Shown: positions 1 through 7,888 of the stretch, one piece after another
Numbering within the stretch: the first letter of the stretch is position 1
Layout: the number at the start of each line of letters is the position of its first letter
NCBI GenBank assembly: GCA_963923035.1
Contig: CAWUKT010000126.1
Location: 1 to 13,896 of the forward strand
Length of the DNA: 13,896 nt
Direction of reading: 5' to 3'
Source of the DNA: CAWUKT01 sp963923035
GTDB taxonomy: Bacteria; Bacteroidota; Bacteroidia; J057; JADKCL01
Translations under genes and position numbers: made by a program
Notes under the pieces: model-generated
What the model saw: the letters and a program-made list of their open reading frames with translations, nothing else
What the model was told of the DNA's origin: nothing
Databases searched by the model: none

Positions 1-2
1 CG

Positions 3-341
3 CATTTGCCAATGGTGCCTTCTAGGCCGGGTTGGCTCTCCTGTGCGGTTCGGGGGGCTGTTTGGGCGGGTTTTAATCACGGTTGGGGGGCCACGGTGGG
101 GGAATTGGGGAGTGGAGCGCTGGACACGGCGGTGATTTCGAATGTGCGGCATTTGACGGCGTTGGAGCGGGCGGGGGGGGCGCTGGCGGAGGCGGCGGAG
201 GGGATCGAGCTGGAGGCGACGCAGGAGTTGGTGGCGCTGGATATCCGGCATGCGATTCACTACCTGGGGGAGATTACGGGGGAGATCACGACGGATGAGG
301 TGCTGGGGAATATTTTTTCTAAGTTTTGTATTGGGAAGTAG
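3..341 (+). CDS. mnmE: 3' end of mnmE (tRNA modification GTPase), partial
   Basis: This is the C-terminal part of MnmE (TrmE/ThdF), the GTPase that works with MnmG to modify wobble uridine 34 of certain tRNAs. The reading frame is open to the left edge, so only about the last 112 residues are present. Visible family signatures are the 'NVRHLTAL' segment of the C-terminal helical domain, 'DIRHAIHYLGEITGEIT', 'LGNIFSKFCIGK' and the terminal C-I-G-K whose Cys is the conserved catalytic residue. The first ~35 residues, up to 'GELGSG', correspond to the end of the G domain and are poorly conserved. The gene is G-rich, unlike the AT-rich cargo further right. Its last bases are a recognised integration target for genomic islands in other bacteria, and a recombinase gene follows at 500. 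Gene identity is secure; the true start lies outside the window. Confidence 0.93.
   Translation, partial: HLPMVPSRPGWLSCAVRGAVWAGFNHGWGATVGELGSGALDTAVISNVRHLTALERAGGALAEAAEGIELEATQELVALDIRHAIHYLGEITGEITTDEVLGNIFSKFCIGK
324..341 (+). other. candidate attachment site (att core) in the mnmE 3' end
   Basis: These 18 bases encode the last five residues (FCIGK) and the stop of mnmE. In SGI1-type islands of Proteobacteria the core att site is exactly this end of trmE/mnmE, and insertion restores the reading frame. Here a tyrosine recombinase begins 158 bp downstream and points away, which fits an attL-type junction. I found no second copy of this sequence in the window on either strand, so the partner site, if any, is outside. 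Inference from position and family knowledge. Confidence 0.4.
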
Positions 342-454
342 GGTGGGGAAATAGAGGGCGAAGAAAGGAAAACAAACTCCTCATTTATAGCCATTTACAT
401 CCAAAATGGGCTTGTAACATTTCACCTTTGATTTCCTTTTTTAGCATTGGTTTT

Positions 455-492
455 GTTACTTATTTGTTACCCGAGTAACAACGGGTAACAAA
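455..492. promoter_or_regulatory. inverted-repeat operator / recombinase arm-site cluster
   Basis: A perfect inverted repeat lies just ahead of the recombinase start: TTTGTTACCCG at 463-473 and CGGGTAACAAA at 482-492, with an 8-nt spacer. The half-site GTTAC/GTAAC occurs at 455, 466, 475 and 485, at steps of 11, 9 and 10 bp, so all four lie on about the same face of the helix. A fifth copy is at 414. The right arm ends 7 nt before the ATG at 500. This is either an autoregulatory operator or a set of arm-type binding sites for the recombinase beside the candidate att site. Confidence 0.6.
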
Positions 493-499
493 ACGCACT

Positions 500-1582
500 A
501 TGAACATCCAAATCCGAAAGAAGAAGCTGAGTTCTGGGAAGGAGAGTATCTACCTCGACATTTATGAAAATGGGGAGCGGAGGTATGAGTTCTTAAAGCT
601 CTATATCGAACCGGGGAAGTCGGCGCAAATCAAAAGCAAGAACAAGGAGACCATGCGACTCGTCGAGTCGATTCGCGCGAAACGCTTGCTGCAAATCCAA
701 CAAAGTACGTATGGCTTCGACTCCAAATACAATGGACGGACCCTGCTCGTTGACTACTTCAACGACATGGTGGAGCATCGTCGGGAAACGGGGGTGAATT
801 ACCAGACGTGGCGGAGTACCCTGAAACACCTGCGGGAATTCAAGTTCAACGAGGTCCGATTGATTGAAGTGGACGACCGGTGGATGGAACGCTTTAAGGC
901 TTTTCTCCTGCAACGCCTCAGCCAAAATTCCGCTCATACCTACTTCAACAAGGTCAAACGGATGATTCACACCGCCCATCGGGATGGCCTTATCCCTACC
1001 GATCCCGCCCATCTCGTCTCCTCCCCTGCCCAAATCGACACCCAACGCGAATACCTTACGGAATCCGAGTTGGTGAAGCTCGCCCAAACGGAATGCCGAA
1101 AGCCAGTTCTCAAACGGGCCTTTCTGTTTTCGGCTTTGACCGGCTTGCGCTGGTCGGACATTGAGAAATTGAAGTGGCGGGAGTTGCGCTATTCAGAGGA
1201 AACGGGCTACCAAGTCGACTTCTCACAACGCAAAACGAAGCATTTTGAATACCACCCCATCACAGAGCAAGCGGTGGCCCTCTTGGGCGAACCCACAGCG
1301 GCCAATCACAAGATTTTTCGGGGCTTGAAGTACAGCGCCCACAACAATATCGCCTTGGCGCAATGGGTGATGAAGGCGGGGATCACCAAGCATATCACCT
1401 TCCATTGTGCGCGGCATACTTACGCGACGCTGCTCCTGACCAAAGGCGCGGAATTGTACACGGTCAGCAAGCTGTTGGGACACAAGGAAGTGCGGACAAC
1501 GCAGGTCTACGGGAAAATTGTGGACGAATTGAAGGTCAAGGCAGTGAATTCGCTGCCCAAATTGGATTTGGGCGATGAGTGA
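500..1582 (+). CDS. site-specific tyrosine recombinase (phage integrase family)
   Basis: Site-specific recombinase of 360 aa, the usual size for Bacteroidota integrases, which would integrate and excise the element. Domains in order are an N-terminal arm-type DNA-binding region (about 1-75, 'YLDIYENGERRYEFL'), a SAM-like core-binding domain (about 80-175) and the C-terminal catalytic domain (about 183-350). All catalytic residues are present: Arg217 ('TGLRWSD'), Lys245 ('QRKTK'), His302 and Arg305 ('HCARH'), His328 ('LGHKE') and the nucleophile Tyr337 ('TTQVYGK'). The ATG at 500 sits directly behind the inverted repeat at 463-492, which supports this start. The stop overlaps the start of the next gene by 8 bp (ATGAGTGA), suggesting translational coupling. 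The position beside mnmE suggests mnmE as the target. Activity is plausible because no key residue is missing. Confidence 0.95.
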   Translation: MNIQIRKKKLSSGKESIYLDIYENGERRYEFLKLYIEPGKSAQIKSKNKETMRLVESIRAKRLLQIQQSTYGFDSKYNGRTLLVDYFNDMVEHRRETGVNYQTWRSTLKHLREFKFNEVRLIEVDDRWMERFKAFLLQRLSQNSAHTYFNKVKRMIHTAHRDGLIPTDPAHLVSSPAQIDTQREYLTESELVKLAQTECRKPVLKRAFLFSALTGLRWSDIEKLKWRELRYSEETGYQVDFSQRKTKHFEYHPITEQAVALLGEPTAANHKIFRGLKYSAHNNIALAQWVMKAGITKHITFHCARHTYATLLLTKGAELYTVSKLLGHKEVRTTQVYGKIVDELKVKAVNSLPKLDLGDE

Positions 1583-2423
1583 GTGCATGGAGACGGCGCG
1601 GCTGATTGGGGTCCAAGACCACGTTGCCGCCATTTGGGAACATCTTCCCGATTCGAAGTTGCTGGACTTGTTCGCGGCTTTCCACGAGACTTCGCGGGAA
1701 TATGTCTTGGGGCATTTCTTTGACCACGAATTTGAAGGCGAGGCCAAGGCGATTCGGAAGCAGATTCAGGAATTGGTTTTGGGGCTGGATGAATCGGAAC
1801 AATCGAAGGTGTTGGGACCAGTGTTGGAGATCGTGGCGCGGTACGCTTATTGGTGGTTGACCGTGGAGATTCCTCCCCACCCAACGGTCTCGAAGGGCAT
1901 TGCGGAACAGGTCTTTCGCTGCACGGAACAATTGTACCGGGGGACGGAGCAACTAGATTTCAAACGGCTGTTGGTGCGGATGTCACGGAATTATGGGTTC
2001 CAGTTGCAAAAGGTGCAGGTGGTGCCAGTTGGGGAAACGCGGACGTTTGAGACGCAAGCGCGGTTCTTCAAGTTGCAGCATCGCTTCAATGATGTGGAGC
2101 GGGAGCTGAAGCAGCGCGGATTGATCGACGCAGACACGCCGAAGGCGGTCTTTCGTTCCGTGTTTCGGAATTCGGGGCTGGATGCCAAGGTGGTTTGGAC
2201 GGGGACGATTACGGAATTGAGTTATCTGGTAAAAGGCTTGGTGCAAACGGGAGTCTTGCGCGATCCCGGGCAGGAGATTTGGCGGATTACGTTGGGCTGT
2301 TTCGAGGTCCAACGGGCAAATGGTCGGTCCTTGGCCGCGTTGCGGCGGAGCTTGCGCGAGGCGAAGGTGCCGGGCGCGGAGCGGAAGGCGGGATTGGACT
2401 TTGTGATTGGGTGTTTGGGGTGA
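1575..2423 (+). CDS. hypothetical protein coupled to the recombinase (distant RteC-like C-terminus?)
   Basis: A 282-aa soluble protein with no signal peptide or membrane segment. It starts inside the last codons of the recombinase gene (8-bp overlap), so the two are probably translated together and work on the same element. The N-terminal half is predicted helical and acidic. The C-terminal part (about 200-260) has the spacing 'W-TG-TITELSYLVKGLVQTGVL', then 'W' and 'F', which reminds me of the C-terminal region of RteC-type proteins that regulate excision of Bacteroidota conjugative transposons. That resemblance is weak and from memory. It could equally be an unrelated element-specific accessory protein. 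The gene shares the G-rich style of the recombinase. Its stop lies 5 bp from the stop of the convergent protease gene. Confidence 0.72.
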   Translation: MSECMETARLIGVQDHVAAIWEHLPDSKLLDLFAAFHETSREYVLGHFFDHEFEGEAKAIRKQIQELVLGLDESEQSKVLGPVLEIVARYAYWWLTVEIPPHPTVSKGIAEQVFRCTEQLYRGTEQLDFKRLLVRMSRNYGFQLQKVQVVPVGETRTFETQARFFKLQHRFNDVERELKQRGLIDADTPKAVFRSVFRNSGLDAKVVWTGTITELSYLVKGLVQTGVLRDPGQEIWRITLGCFEVQRANGRSLAALRRSLREAKVPGAERKAGLDFVIGCLG

Positions 2424-2428
2424 TGGGG

Positions 2429-4960
2429 TTACGTTTCAATGGGTATGTCTACCTGATTGATGACTGGAGTGTACAAATCAACTTCCACTCCGGGAGCTTC
2501 AATAGTTACGATCAGGCTGTATCGAACTTCTGAATCAATTTTATTTAGCTTTTTTCGCTTGCGATACCACCCATTCACAGGGTAAACAGCAAGGAGGTTT
2601 TTTTCGGCAAGGTCGGCGGCAGTTCCAATCCACCAATCCGAGTGAATCGAGCCTTTGTCCCGCCGAGAAGAACCAAGGACCCAATTTTCAGATCCTGAAC
2701 TTGAAAGATTCTCCTCCTCTTCTCTAGCCTCTTTGTTAATCCTTTTTCTAAACTCTTCCCTGGCTTCATCCGGTCGACAAAGACGGAAGCGTAGGCCATG
2801 TGATTGGTAGAAAAACTTATTTGAGTACCGCCGATTTCCCGGATTGGGCTCAATGAAGTAGGATAGCGTTACCCTCAACCGGACCTCCTTTTCAAATAAA
2901 TTTGCCAATGCCTCCTTTGGCCAAGGCAACTCAAAAAAGTGCATTTCGTTCGTCTTATCCCGGTTTTCCTCCCATTTAAAAGGCACAAGAGTTTCCTCCA
3001 CAAACATCGTTACTGAACTCTGAAGACTATGGATCGCTCTTTGATAATTTGGCACTCCATATCCATAGGACCTTAATAGCCCCCTTTTTTCACTTGCTGA
3101 GAAGTCCTGAATATGCCTTCCCTCTGTCATATTCTTATTCCATACAGCCGAGTGAATTACCAGTCCTCTCACCGTTTCAGGCCATAAATCCGGATACTCC
3201 GTCATGATTTGTGCTGCTAGCCTTGAAGCAAGGGCTGTAGAAGCGCTTGTCCCGTTAAAGGTTGTAAAAATCTGATTTCGGGGGTCTTTGTCTGTTGTCA
3301 AAAGCATCAAGGAGTCGGGGTCAATAGCCATTCCGTTTTCGTCCGCCATATTCCCCCCTTCAAAAACTACCTCTGGCTTTATAGGCCATTGTGAGTCATA
3401 GGAAATGGATGTCCTTGAATACGGAGATAAACAGTGCCTCTTGGCCAAAACATTTAAAGAGGAATACTGAGACTCGGAAATATTATCCTTGCGGCTTATC
3501 GATCCAACCGTAACTGCATTAAAAGATTGAGCAGGGTCCTGAACCGGAGAGATAACATTTTCATTCGGATAGTCCGCAGAATTCACTATTTGAACATTTC
3601 CCGCTGAGACAAAAAGTAGTGCTTTATCTTCATTCCCTTCCCCAAAAGTAATTTTGTCAAGTGCCGAAGAATAAGAAGAAGGCCCCCCGCTCTGTAAATT
3701 ATCATTCAGAGTAATGGCCATACAGAAAACTCTTTTTCGCCATGGGGCCATGATGATTGCGCGGTTCACTGCTTCAATCGTTATATGGCCATATAAATCA
3801 GGATCGTTGGGACTATATTCATTTATCACCTTAACGGATTCCAATTGGTGCAGTACAGGAATAGAGGCCGAAGAATCCAATGCATCAACTAAATCCCCAT
3901 ACAACGCCAAACCTGCCATGCCCGTTCCGTGTCCCCATTGTGATCCATCAGAATTCCCCCATGCTGGGTTGATAGAATCCATTTGTGAGTCGGGAAGAAA
4001 ATCTTGTAGTAAAAGATGGCGATTGTTAACCCCAGTATCGAGTAAACATACCGCTACAGATTCGTCATTGGCTCCGATTTCTAAGCGATTATACAAATCC
4101 TGGGACCATTCTGCTCGTTCCACTGAGTTTAAGTCCATGAAAAACTCAGCCGTTTCTCTTGGTTTTCGCAACTCAGCCAAACAATCCAAGAAAAACACAG
4201 ACTCCTTTAGCTGTTTAACCGTTCCCTTCGCCAAATAAACTATGTGTTCCGCAAACTCAAGTACCCGGTCCGAGACGGCTAATTGAGCCCGCTTCATTTG
4301 AGTTTCCACTCGGTGAATCTGGTCAAGCGTATTCTTACTTTGGTTCTTGAGAGTCCAAATTTCCCACCAGTGTACTTCGTCTGCATCCGGAAATGGAACT
4401 CGGTCACCTTCAGTCCAAAATGCTTCCAGAGAAGCAGGCTGCATTTCCTCAATATTGGCTAAGAGTGAATTATTCTTAGGAGATGTTATGATTTCATCTG
4501 TCTTTTTATCCTTCCTCTTATTGTCCTTTTCTGAATCAAGAAAGTCCTCAGTCTTCTTTTGGAAAGCATTGATCCCGCTCTCCTTCATGACAACAATGGC
4601 CTTATCTACGATTAAGTTTCCGTCGGATGCGTCGGCTTTAATCCTTTGGGTAATCAACAATGAATGAAACCCACGTTCATTTTGTAGAGAATCAAAGGCC
4701 AACTTGAATCCGGGCTTGGATTCAAATTCTACGTAGACCACAGGATCTATTTCAACTCCTTCAGGCACCTCTATTAATTGCCGAGAGTCGAACTCAGACT
4801 TTAAATCTCGGACAAAACCCAACATCCTATTCCCATGCTCTTCCCGATCTCTTTCGACCAATTTTTTGCTTCCTCCCCCCGAAAGAGGAGAAGTGTATCC
4901 TTCTACTTCATAGAAGCCCTCCACACGAATGTGTGGGAGCCTTTCTTGATCACTTGCCAT
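2429..4960 (-). CDS. ietS: subtilisin-like S8 serine protease, IetS-type defence protein
   Basis: Large cytoplasmic S8-family protease, 843 aa, with no signal peptide. A long N-terminal region (about 1-295), acidic and charged around 130-160, precedes the catalytic domain. The triad reads as Asp308 ('LLDTG'), His344 ('WGHGTG') and Ser572 ('FNGTSAS'), with oxyanion Asn455 ('VSAGN'). All are intact. A C-terminal region of about 200 residues beyond the peptidase fold follows (from about 640), with strand-like 'VRLRVTLSYF' and 'VRYSLIVTIEAP'. It is the second gene of an operon with the AAA ATPase, which ends 23 nt upstream. A subtilase of this architecture directly behind such an ATPase is the IetA-IetS pair, described on Agrobacterium plasmids and later reported as an anti-phage system. 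The likely role is ATPase-gated proteolysis on infection. The substrate is not visible. AT-rich compared with the recombinase side, suggesting transfer. Confidence 0.9.
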   Translation of the reverse strand: MASDQERLPHIRVEGFYEVEGYTSPLSGGGSKKLVERDREEHGNRMLGFVRDLKSEFDSRQLIEVPEGVEIDPVVYVEFESKPGFKLAFDSLQNERGFHSLLITQRIKADASDGNLIVDKAIVVMKESGINAFQKKTEDFLDSEKDNKRKDKKTDEIITSPKNNSLLANIEEMQPASLEAFWTEGDRVPFPDADEVHWWEIWTLKNQSKNTLDQIHRVETQMKRAQLAVSDRVLEFAEHIVYLAKGTVKQLKESVFFLDCLAELRKPRETAEFFMDLNSVERAEWSQDLYNRLEIGANDESVAVCLLDTGVNNRHLLLQDFLPDSQMDSINPAWGNSDGSQWGHGTGMAGLALYGDLVDALDSSASIPVLHQLESVKVINEYSPNDPDLYGHITIEAVNRAIIMAPWRKRVFCMAITLNDNLQSGGPSSYSSALDKITFGEGNEDKALLFVSAGNVQIVNSADYPNENVISPVQDPAQSFNAVTVGSISRKDNISESQYSSLNVLAKRHCLSPYSRTSISYDSQWPIKPEVVFEGGNMADENGMAIDPDSLMLLTTDKDPRNQIFTTFNGTSASTALASRLAAQIMTEYPDLWPETVRGLVIHSAVWNKNMTEGRHIQDFSASEKRGLLRSYGYGVPNYQRAIHSLQSSVTMFVEETLVPFKWEENRDKTNEMHFFELPWPKEALANLFEKEVRLRVTLSYFIEPNPGNRRYSNKFFYQSHGLRFRLCRPDEAREEFRKRINKEAREEEENLSSSGSENWVLGSSRRDKGSIHSDWWIGTAADLAEKNLLAVYPVNGWYRKRKKLNKIDSEVRYSLIVTIEAPGVEVDLYTPVINQVDIPIET

Positions 4961-4983
4961 ATCACCAATTAGTCAAAAAGGCA

Positions 4984-5955
4984 TCAGTCTCTACGAGATG
5001 CCAAATATTCTTTTATTGAATCTTCTGAAATCTTTTCAGATCCCGTAATAATCATTTCTTTAATCGATTCTTCACATGCCTTCACGACGTCCGCAAAATT
5101 CCTTCCTCTTGCATACTCTGCAACCCCATCAATTTCAAAATCAAGTTTGAAGCCGTGAAGTTGCCTCTTCAATAATTCCTTAATTTCCAATTGAGAAGGC
5201 AGGGGGTACTTGATAATATCATCGAACCTCCGAAAAAGAGCGGAATCCAGCGCATCTGGCATATTCGTTGCCGCGATGATAATGCTATTTGATTCGTCCT
5301 TTTCGATGTTGATGAGAAAGCTGTTTAGCACCCTTCGAATCTCTCCTACATCATTGAATTGATTCCTCACTGTTCCAATAGAATCAAATTCATCAAACAG
5401 GTAAACTGCCCGATAGCTTTGCATGGCATCAAAAATCAGCCGAAGCTTGGCTATGGTTTCGCCCATAAATTTCGAAATCAATCCATCTAAACGGACGACA
5501 AATACAGATAAATTGAGTTCTCCTGCCAAAGCATAGGCAGTCATCGTCTTTCCACAACCTGGAGGGCCTTCCAATAAAAGCTTTCTGCGAGGGGAAAGGT
5601 TGAATTTTCGCAATTCATCAAACTTCCTTTGCTCAGAAACAACTCTATTGAGCGATTTCCTTACATTTTCGGCTAAAACCATATCGGAAAGACGAATCTT
5701 GGAATCGCTAACCTCAATGAGCTCTCTCAGTTCTCGCTTAATTGGAGAGAGGGGAACAACTTTTTGCTCCTTGAATTCTATTTTAGCGCGGCTTTCTTTG
5801 GCCTTATCAATGATCGCCTTTAGTTCCCGGGCAAACGTAGAATGCCCTTTTCGAGCTTCTTTTGCTGCAATTTGCATTGCAATGGAAAAAAAGCGAGCCT
5901 CATCCCCTTCTCCGAAGGATTTGATCAAGGATTTTATTTGGTCTGCTGCCGCCAT
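4984..5955 (-). CDS. ietA: AAA+ ATPase, IetA-type defence protein
   Basis: AAA-family ATPase of 323 aa and partner of the downstream S8 protease. The N-terminal segment 'IKSFGEGDEARFFSIAMQIAAKEARKGH' followed by 'FARELKAIID' is typical of ATPases paired with subtilases. The AAA core shows Walker A G130-PPGCGK-T137, Walker B with Asp188-Glu189 ('LFDEFDS'), sensor 1 'IIIAATN' and the Arg pair 242-243 ('FRRFDD') as arginine fingers. I chose the ATG at 5955. The frame extends upstream to a TTG at 6024, but that would add 23 hydrophobic residues unlike the family and would run through the likely promoter. The ATPase probably senses or unfolds a target and controls the protease. First gene of the two-gene operon, divergent from the small secreted protein. 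Confidence 0.9.
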   Translation of the reverse strand: MAAADQIKSLIKSFGEGDEARFFSIAMQIAAKEARKGHSTFARELKAIIDKAKESRAKIEFKEQKVVPLSPIKRELRELIEVSDSKIRLSDMVLAENVRKSLNRVVSEQRKFDELRKFNLSPRRKLLLEGPPGCGKTMTAYALAGELNLSVFVVRLDGLISKFMGETIAKLRLIFDAMQSYRAVYLFDEFDSIGTVRNQFNDVGEIRRVLNSFLINIEKDESNSIIIAATNMPDALDSALFRRFDDIIKYPLPSQLEIKELLKRQLHGFKLDFEIDGVAEYARGRNFADVVKACEESIKEMIITGSEKISEDSIKEYLASRRD

Positions 5956-5965
5956 TGTATTATTC

Positions 5966-5997
5966 CAAATATAGAACGAAATCCACCTCAGCACCAA
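5966..5997 (-). promoter_or_regulatory. candidate Bacteroidota-type promoter for ietAS
   Basis: On the minus strand TATATTTG (plus positions 5966-5973) matches the Bacteroidota -7 consensus TAnnTTTG. A TTGG (5994-5997) lies 20 bp upstream, in place for the -33 element. The -7 box ends only 10 nt before the ATG at 5955, so the transcript would have a very short leader or none. Motif match by eye only. Confidence 0.45.
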
Positions 5998-6139
5998 TAG
6001 AAATCCGAACGCATAACCTCCCAAACGTCGAAAATTTTAAACGGTTTAATAGAATGGAACATTTCTCTACCTCCTTGCTCCCCGCCTCCCCCCGCACCCA
6101 AAAATCGTATATTGAAGCTCGTCCAAACATGAATTGAAC

Positions 6140-6433
6140 ATGCGAAAACTTTTATGGATTGCGTTGGTGGCGCTGGTCGCGTCGTCTGCGCCGATTGGAT
6201 ATGTACAGGCTGAAATCGTGGTGGTCGCCAAAGGCGGCGACATTGACCAAGCGACGTTGAAGCGGATTTACATGGCCGTTTCGTGCGAGACGGGGATGTG
6301 CGTGCAGGAGGCGCGGGACGCCTATGCGGAGGGGCGGATGGAGATTGAAAAGGAACCCAATTCCTATCGAGTGACGATTGCTGAAGGAGGCGGTGGGAGC
6401 ATCCTTGAAGTCATCATTGAAGACGATTTTTGA
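6140..6433 (+). CDS. small secreted/periplasmic protein, unknown function
   Basis: A 97-aa protein with a clear Sec signal peptide: Met-Arg-Lys, then a hydrophobic core 'LLWIALVALVASSAPIG' and a likely cleavage after 'VQA' (about residue 24). The mature part is about 73 residues, acidic and glycine-containing, with a Cys pair in 'SCETGMC' that could form a disulphide after export. It ends in 'EVIIEDDF'. I chose the ATG at 6140 rather than the TTG at 6134 because the lysine/arginine then sits at the normal signal-peptide position. A weak promoter-like TATATTG is at 6108-6114. It is divergent from ietA and convergent with the 484-aa gene, whose stop codon abuts its own. I do not recognise the family. 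Codon style is G-rich like mnmE, so it may be native rather than island cargo. Confidence 0.75.
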   Translation: MRKLLWIALVALVASSAPIGYVQAEIVVVAKGGDIDQATLKRIYMAVSCETGMCVQEARDAYAEGRMEIEKEPNSYRVTIAEGGGGSILEVIIEDDF

Positions 6434-7888
6434 TCAAATGGCGATGGGGGTGATTTCGCTGCCAAGTGCGTCCGCGTAGATTTTGCGGAGGGAAAGGCTT
6501 TTCAGTTTGGCTTCCAGGTAGAAGGCGAAGTTGAAATAGCGGATTTCCCGGCGTTGGGAGTCGATGGTCTCCATCTCGTTCTGGATTTCGATGATTTCTT
6601 CCACCATTTTCACGGAAACACGGCCTTGCTCCTTGACAAGCCGGTCGATTCCTTTGAGGACCATGCTCACGTACGGCAAGGAGCGGAATTTCTTGCGCTT
6701 GGAATCCAACGTGGATTCCAAATAATCGAAGTTACCCTTTTCCAAATGAAAGATGCAGTCCAGAACATCGATTTGCCAGTGCAGATGCTGTCGAACTTCG
6801 CGGGGCGAATTGATGAGTCGGCGCAGGACTTGGTGCCCCTTCTCGAAATCACCCGCGAAAACAAAACAGAGGGAAGCGATGAAATGGTAGCGGGCAATAT
6901 GAGCCGAGTTGAACAGACTTTGCCATGCGTCCATTTTCTCGATTCCATTCTCAGCCAATTCAGGAATCCCAAACGTGAAAGCGGTTTCAATGGAGCGACG
7001 AATCCACCGTTCCTCCTTTTGCTTTTCCTCCAATTCATTCTTCACTTCCACTCCCGATAAAATCATCGTCAGTTCGGTCGCTTTTTCCCGATTTCCCTGA
7101 AGCAAAAAGAGGGTAATGGCATTGGAGATTTCGCGGATCATGCGAATCGCAAAAACCCTGTGAGACTTGTTAAGCAGAGAAATGGTCAAATCAAACTGGT
7201 AATCTGCTGCCTTCTCAAAGTCAAACTTCAGAATCTCCGAGGCGACCTTTAGTTTCAGTCGGTGGTAATCATCCAATTCGACATTTCCCAACCCTTCTAA
7301 AAAATCATTGATTTCGGAACTGAATTGCTTCCTAACGTCACGGCTCTCCTTGAATGTCTGGCGGGCCTGCTCAACCATTTTCCTCGCACTTGATTGAGCA
7401 TTGAGAACCTCCAGCAATTCCCACGTCGAAGGAACCTCGATCCCCTCGGCCAAATCAATGTCAAAATCCATGATCTGGTTGTCTTTGTAGTCCATTAGGC
7501 AATACAGATCAATGGCGATTCCCTTTGCCTTCAACCATTCATACTGCTTCCTGAAATATTCCCTGGCCAAGTCGATTGCGGCAAAATCAAAAGCGGTCCG
7601 CATCAGGGCCTCGTAATTGGGAAAGGGGTTGTTTTCAATCGTAAAGCACCGAATCAACTTCTCAATCAGCATTTCCCGACTTTTATAGAAAGTGGAGGAG
7701 TTGTCAAATGGAGGCTTGCGGATTGCTTTTGAATCAAAGGACTGCATCTTCTCCATTCGGTCAAAGAGTTGGAGGTAGCGCGGATTCTTCTTGGGAGAAC
7801 GGGAATGCTGTTTTGCCCAAGACCGAAAAAGCTCGATTTGGTCCTCTGTCAAAAAATGGATCAGCGAATACAGGGAAGAGGGATTCAT
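6434..7888 (-). CDS. hypothetical all-helical protein (Bacteroidota alpha-solenoid-like)
   Basis: A 484-aa cytoplasmic protein of unknown function. Almost the whole sequence reads as amphipathic helices without signal peptide or membrane segments. The repeated helix pairs (about 190-420, for example 'EKAADYQFDLTISLLNK' and 'FEKGHQVLRRLINSP') suggest a TPR-like solenoid. The N-terminal pattern 'LYSLIHFLTEDQIELFRSWAK' followed by 'LFDRMEK' and 'FYKSREMLIEKLIRCF' is one I associate with a broad set of uncharacterised Bacteroidota helical proteins; this is recollection, not a search. No catalytic motif is visible. The ATG at 7888 fits the start of that pattern. Its stop codon directly abuts that of the convergent secreted-protein gene, forming TGATCA at 6431-6436. 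It could be a scaffold or regulatory protein; nothing in the sequence decides. Confidence 0.82.
   Translation of the reverse strand: MNPSSLYSLIHFLTEDQIELFRSWAKQHSRSPKKNPRYLQLFDRMEKMQSFDSKAIRKPPFDNSSTFYKSREMLIEKLIRCFTIENNPFPNYEALMRTAFDFAAIDLAREYFRKQYEWLKAKGIAIDLYCLMDYKDNQIMDFDIDLAEGIEVPSTWELLEVLNAQSSARKMVEQARQTFKESRDVRKQFSSEINDFLEGLGNVELDDYHRLKLKVASEILKFDFEKAADYQFDLTISLLNKSHRVFAIRMIREISNAITLFLLQGNREKATELTMILSGVEVKNELEEKQKEERWIRRSIETAFTFGIPELAENGIEKMDAWQSLFNSAHIARYHFIASLCFVFAGDFEKGHQVLRRLINSPREVRQHLHWQIDVLDCIFHLEKGNFDYLESTLDSKRKKFRSLPYVSMVLKGIDRLVKEQGRVSVKMVEEIIEIQNEMETIDSQRREIRYFNFAFYLEAKLKSLSLRKIYADALGSEITPIAI

Noticed and set aside
5956..6024. N-terminal extension of the AAA ATPase from TTG at 6024
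   Set aside because: It adds a hydrophobic stretch not expected in the family and would place the start upstream of the best promoter match; the ATG at 5955 is preferred.
6140..6433. Secreted protein as a phosphate-binding (PstS-like) fragment, from 'VVVAKGGDIDQATLKRIYM'
   Set aside because: Only a vague resemblance over about 19 residues, and the mature part of about 73 residues is too short for that fold.
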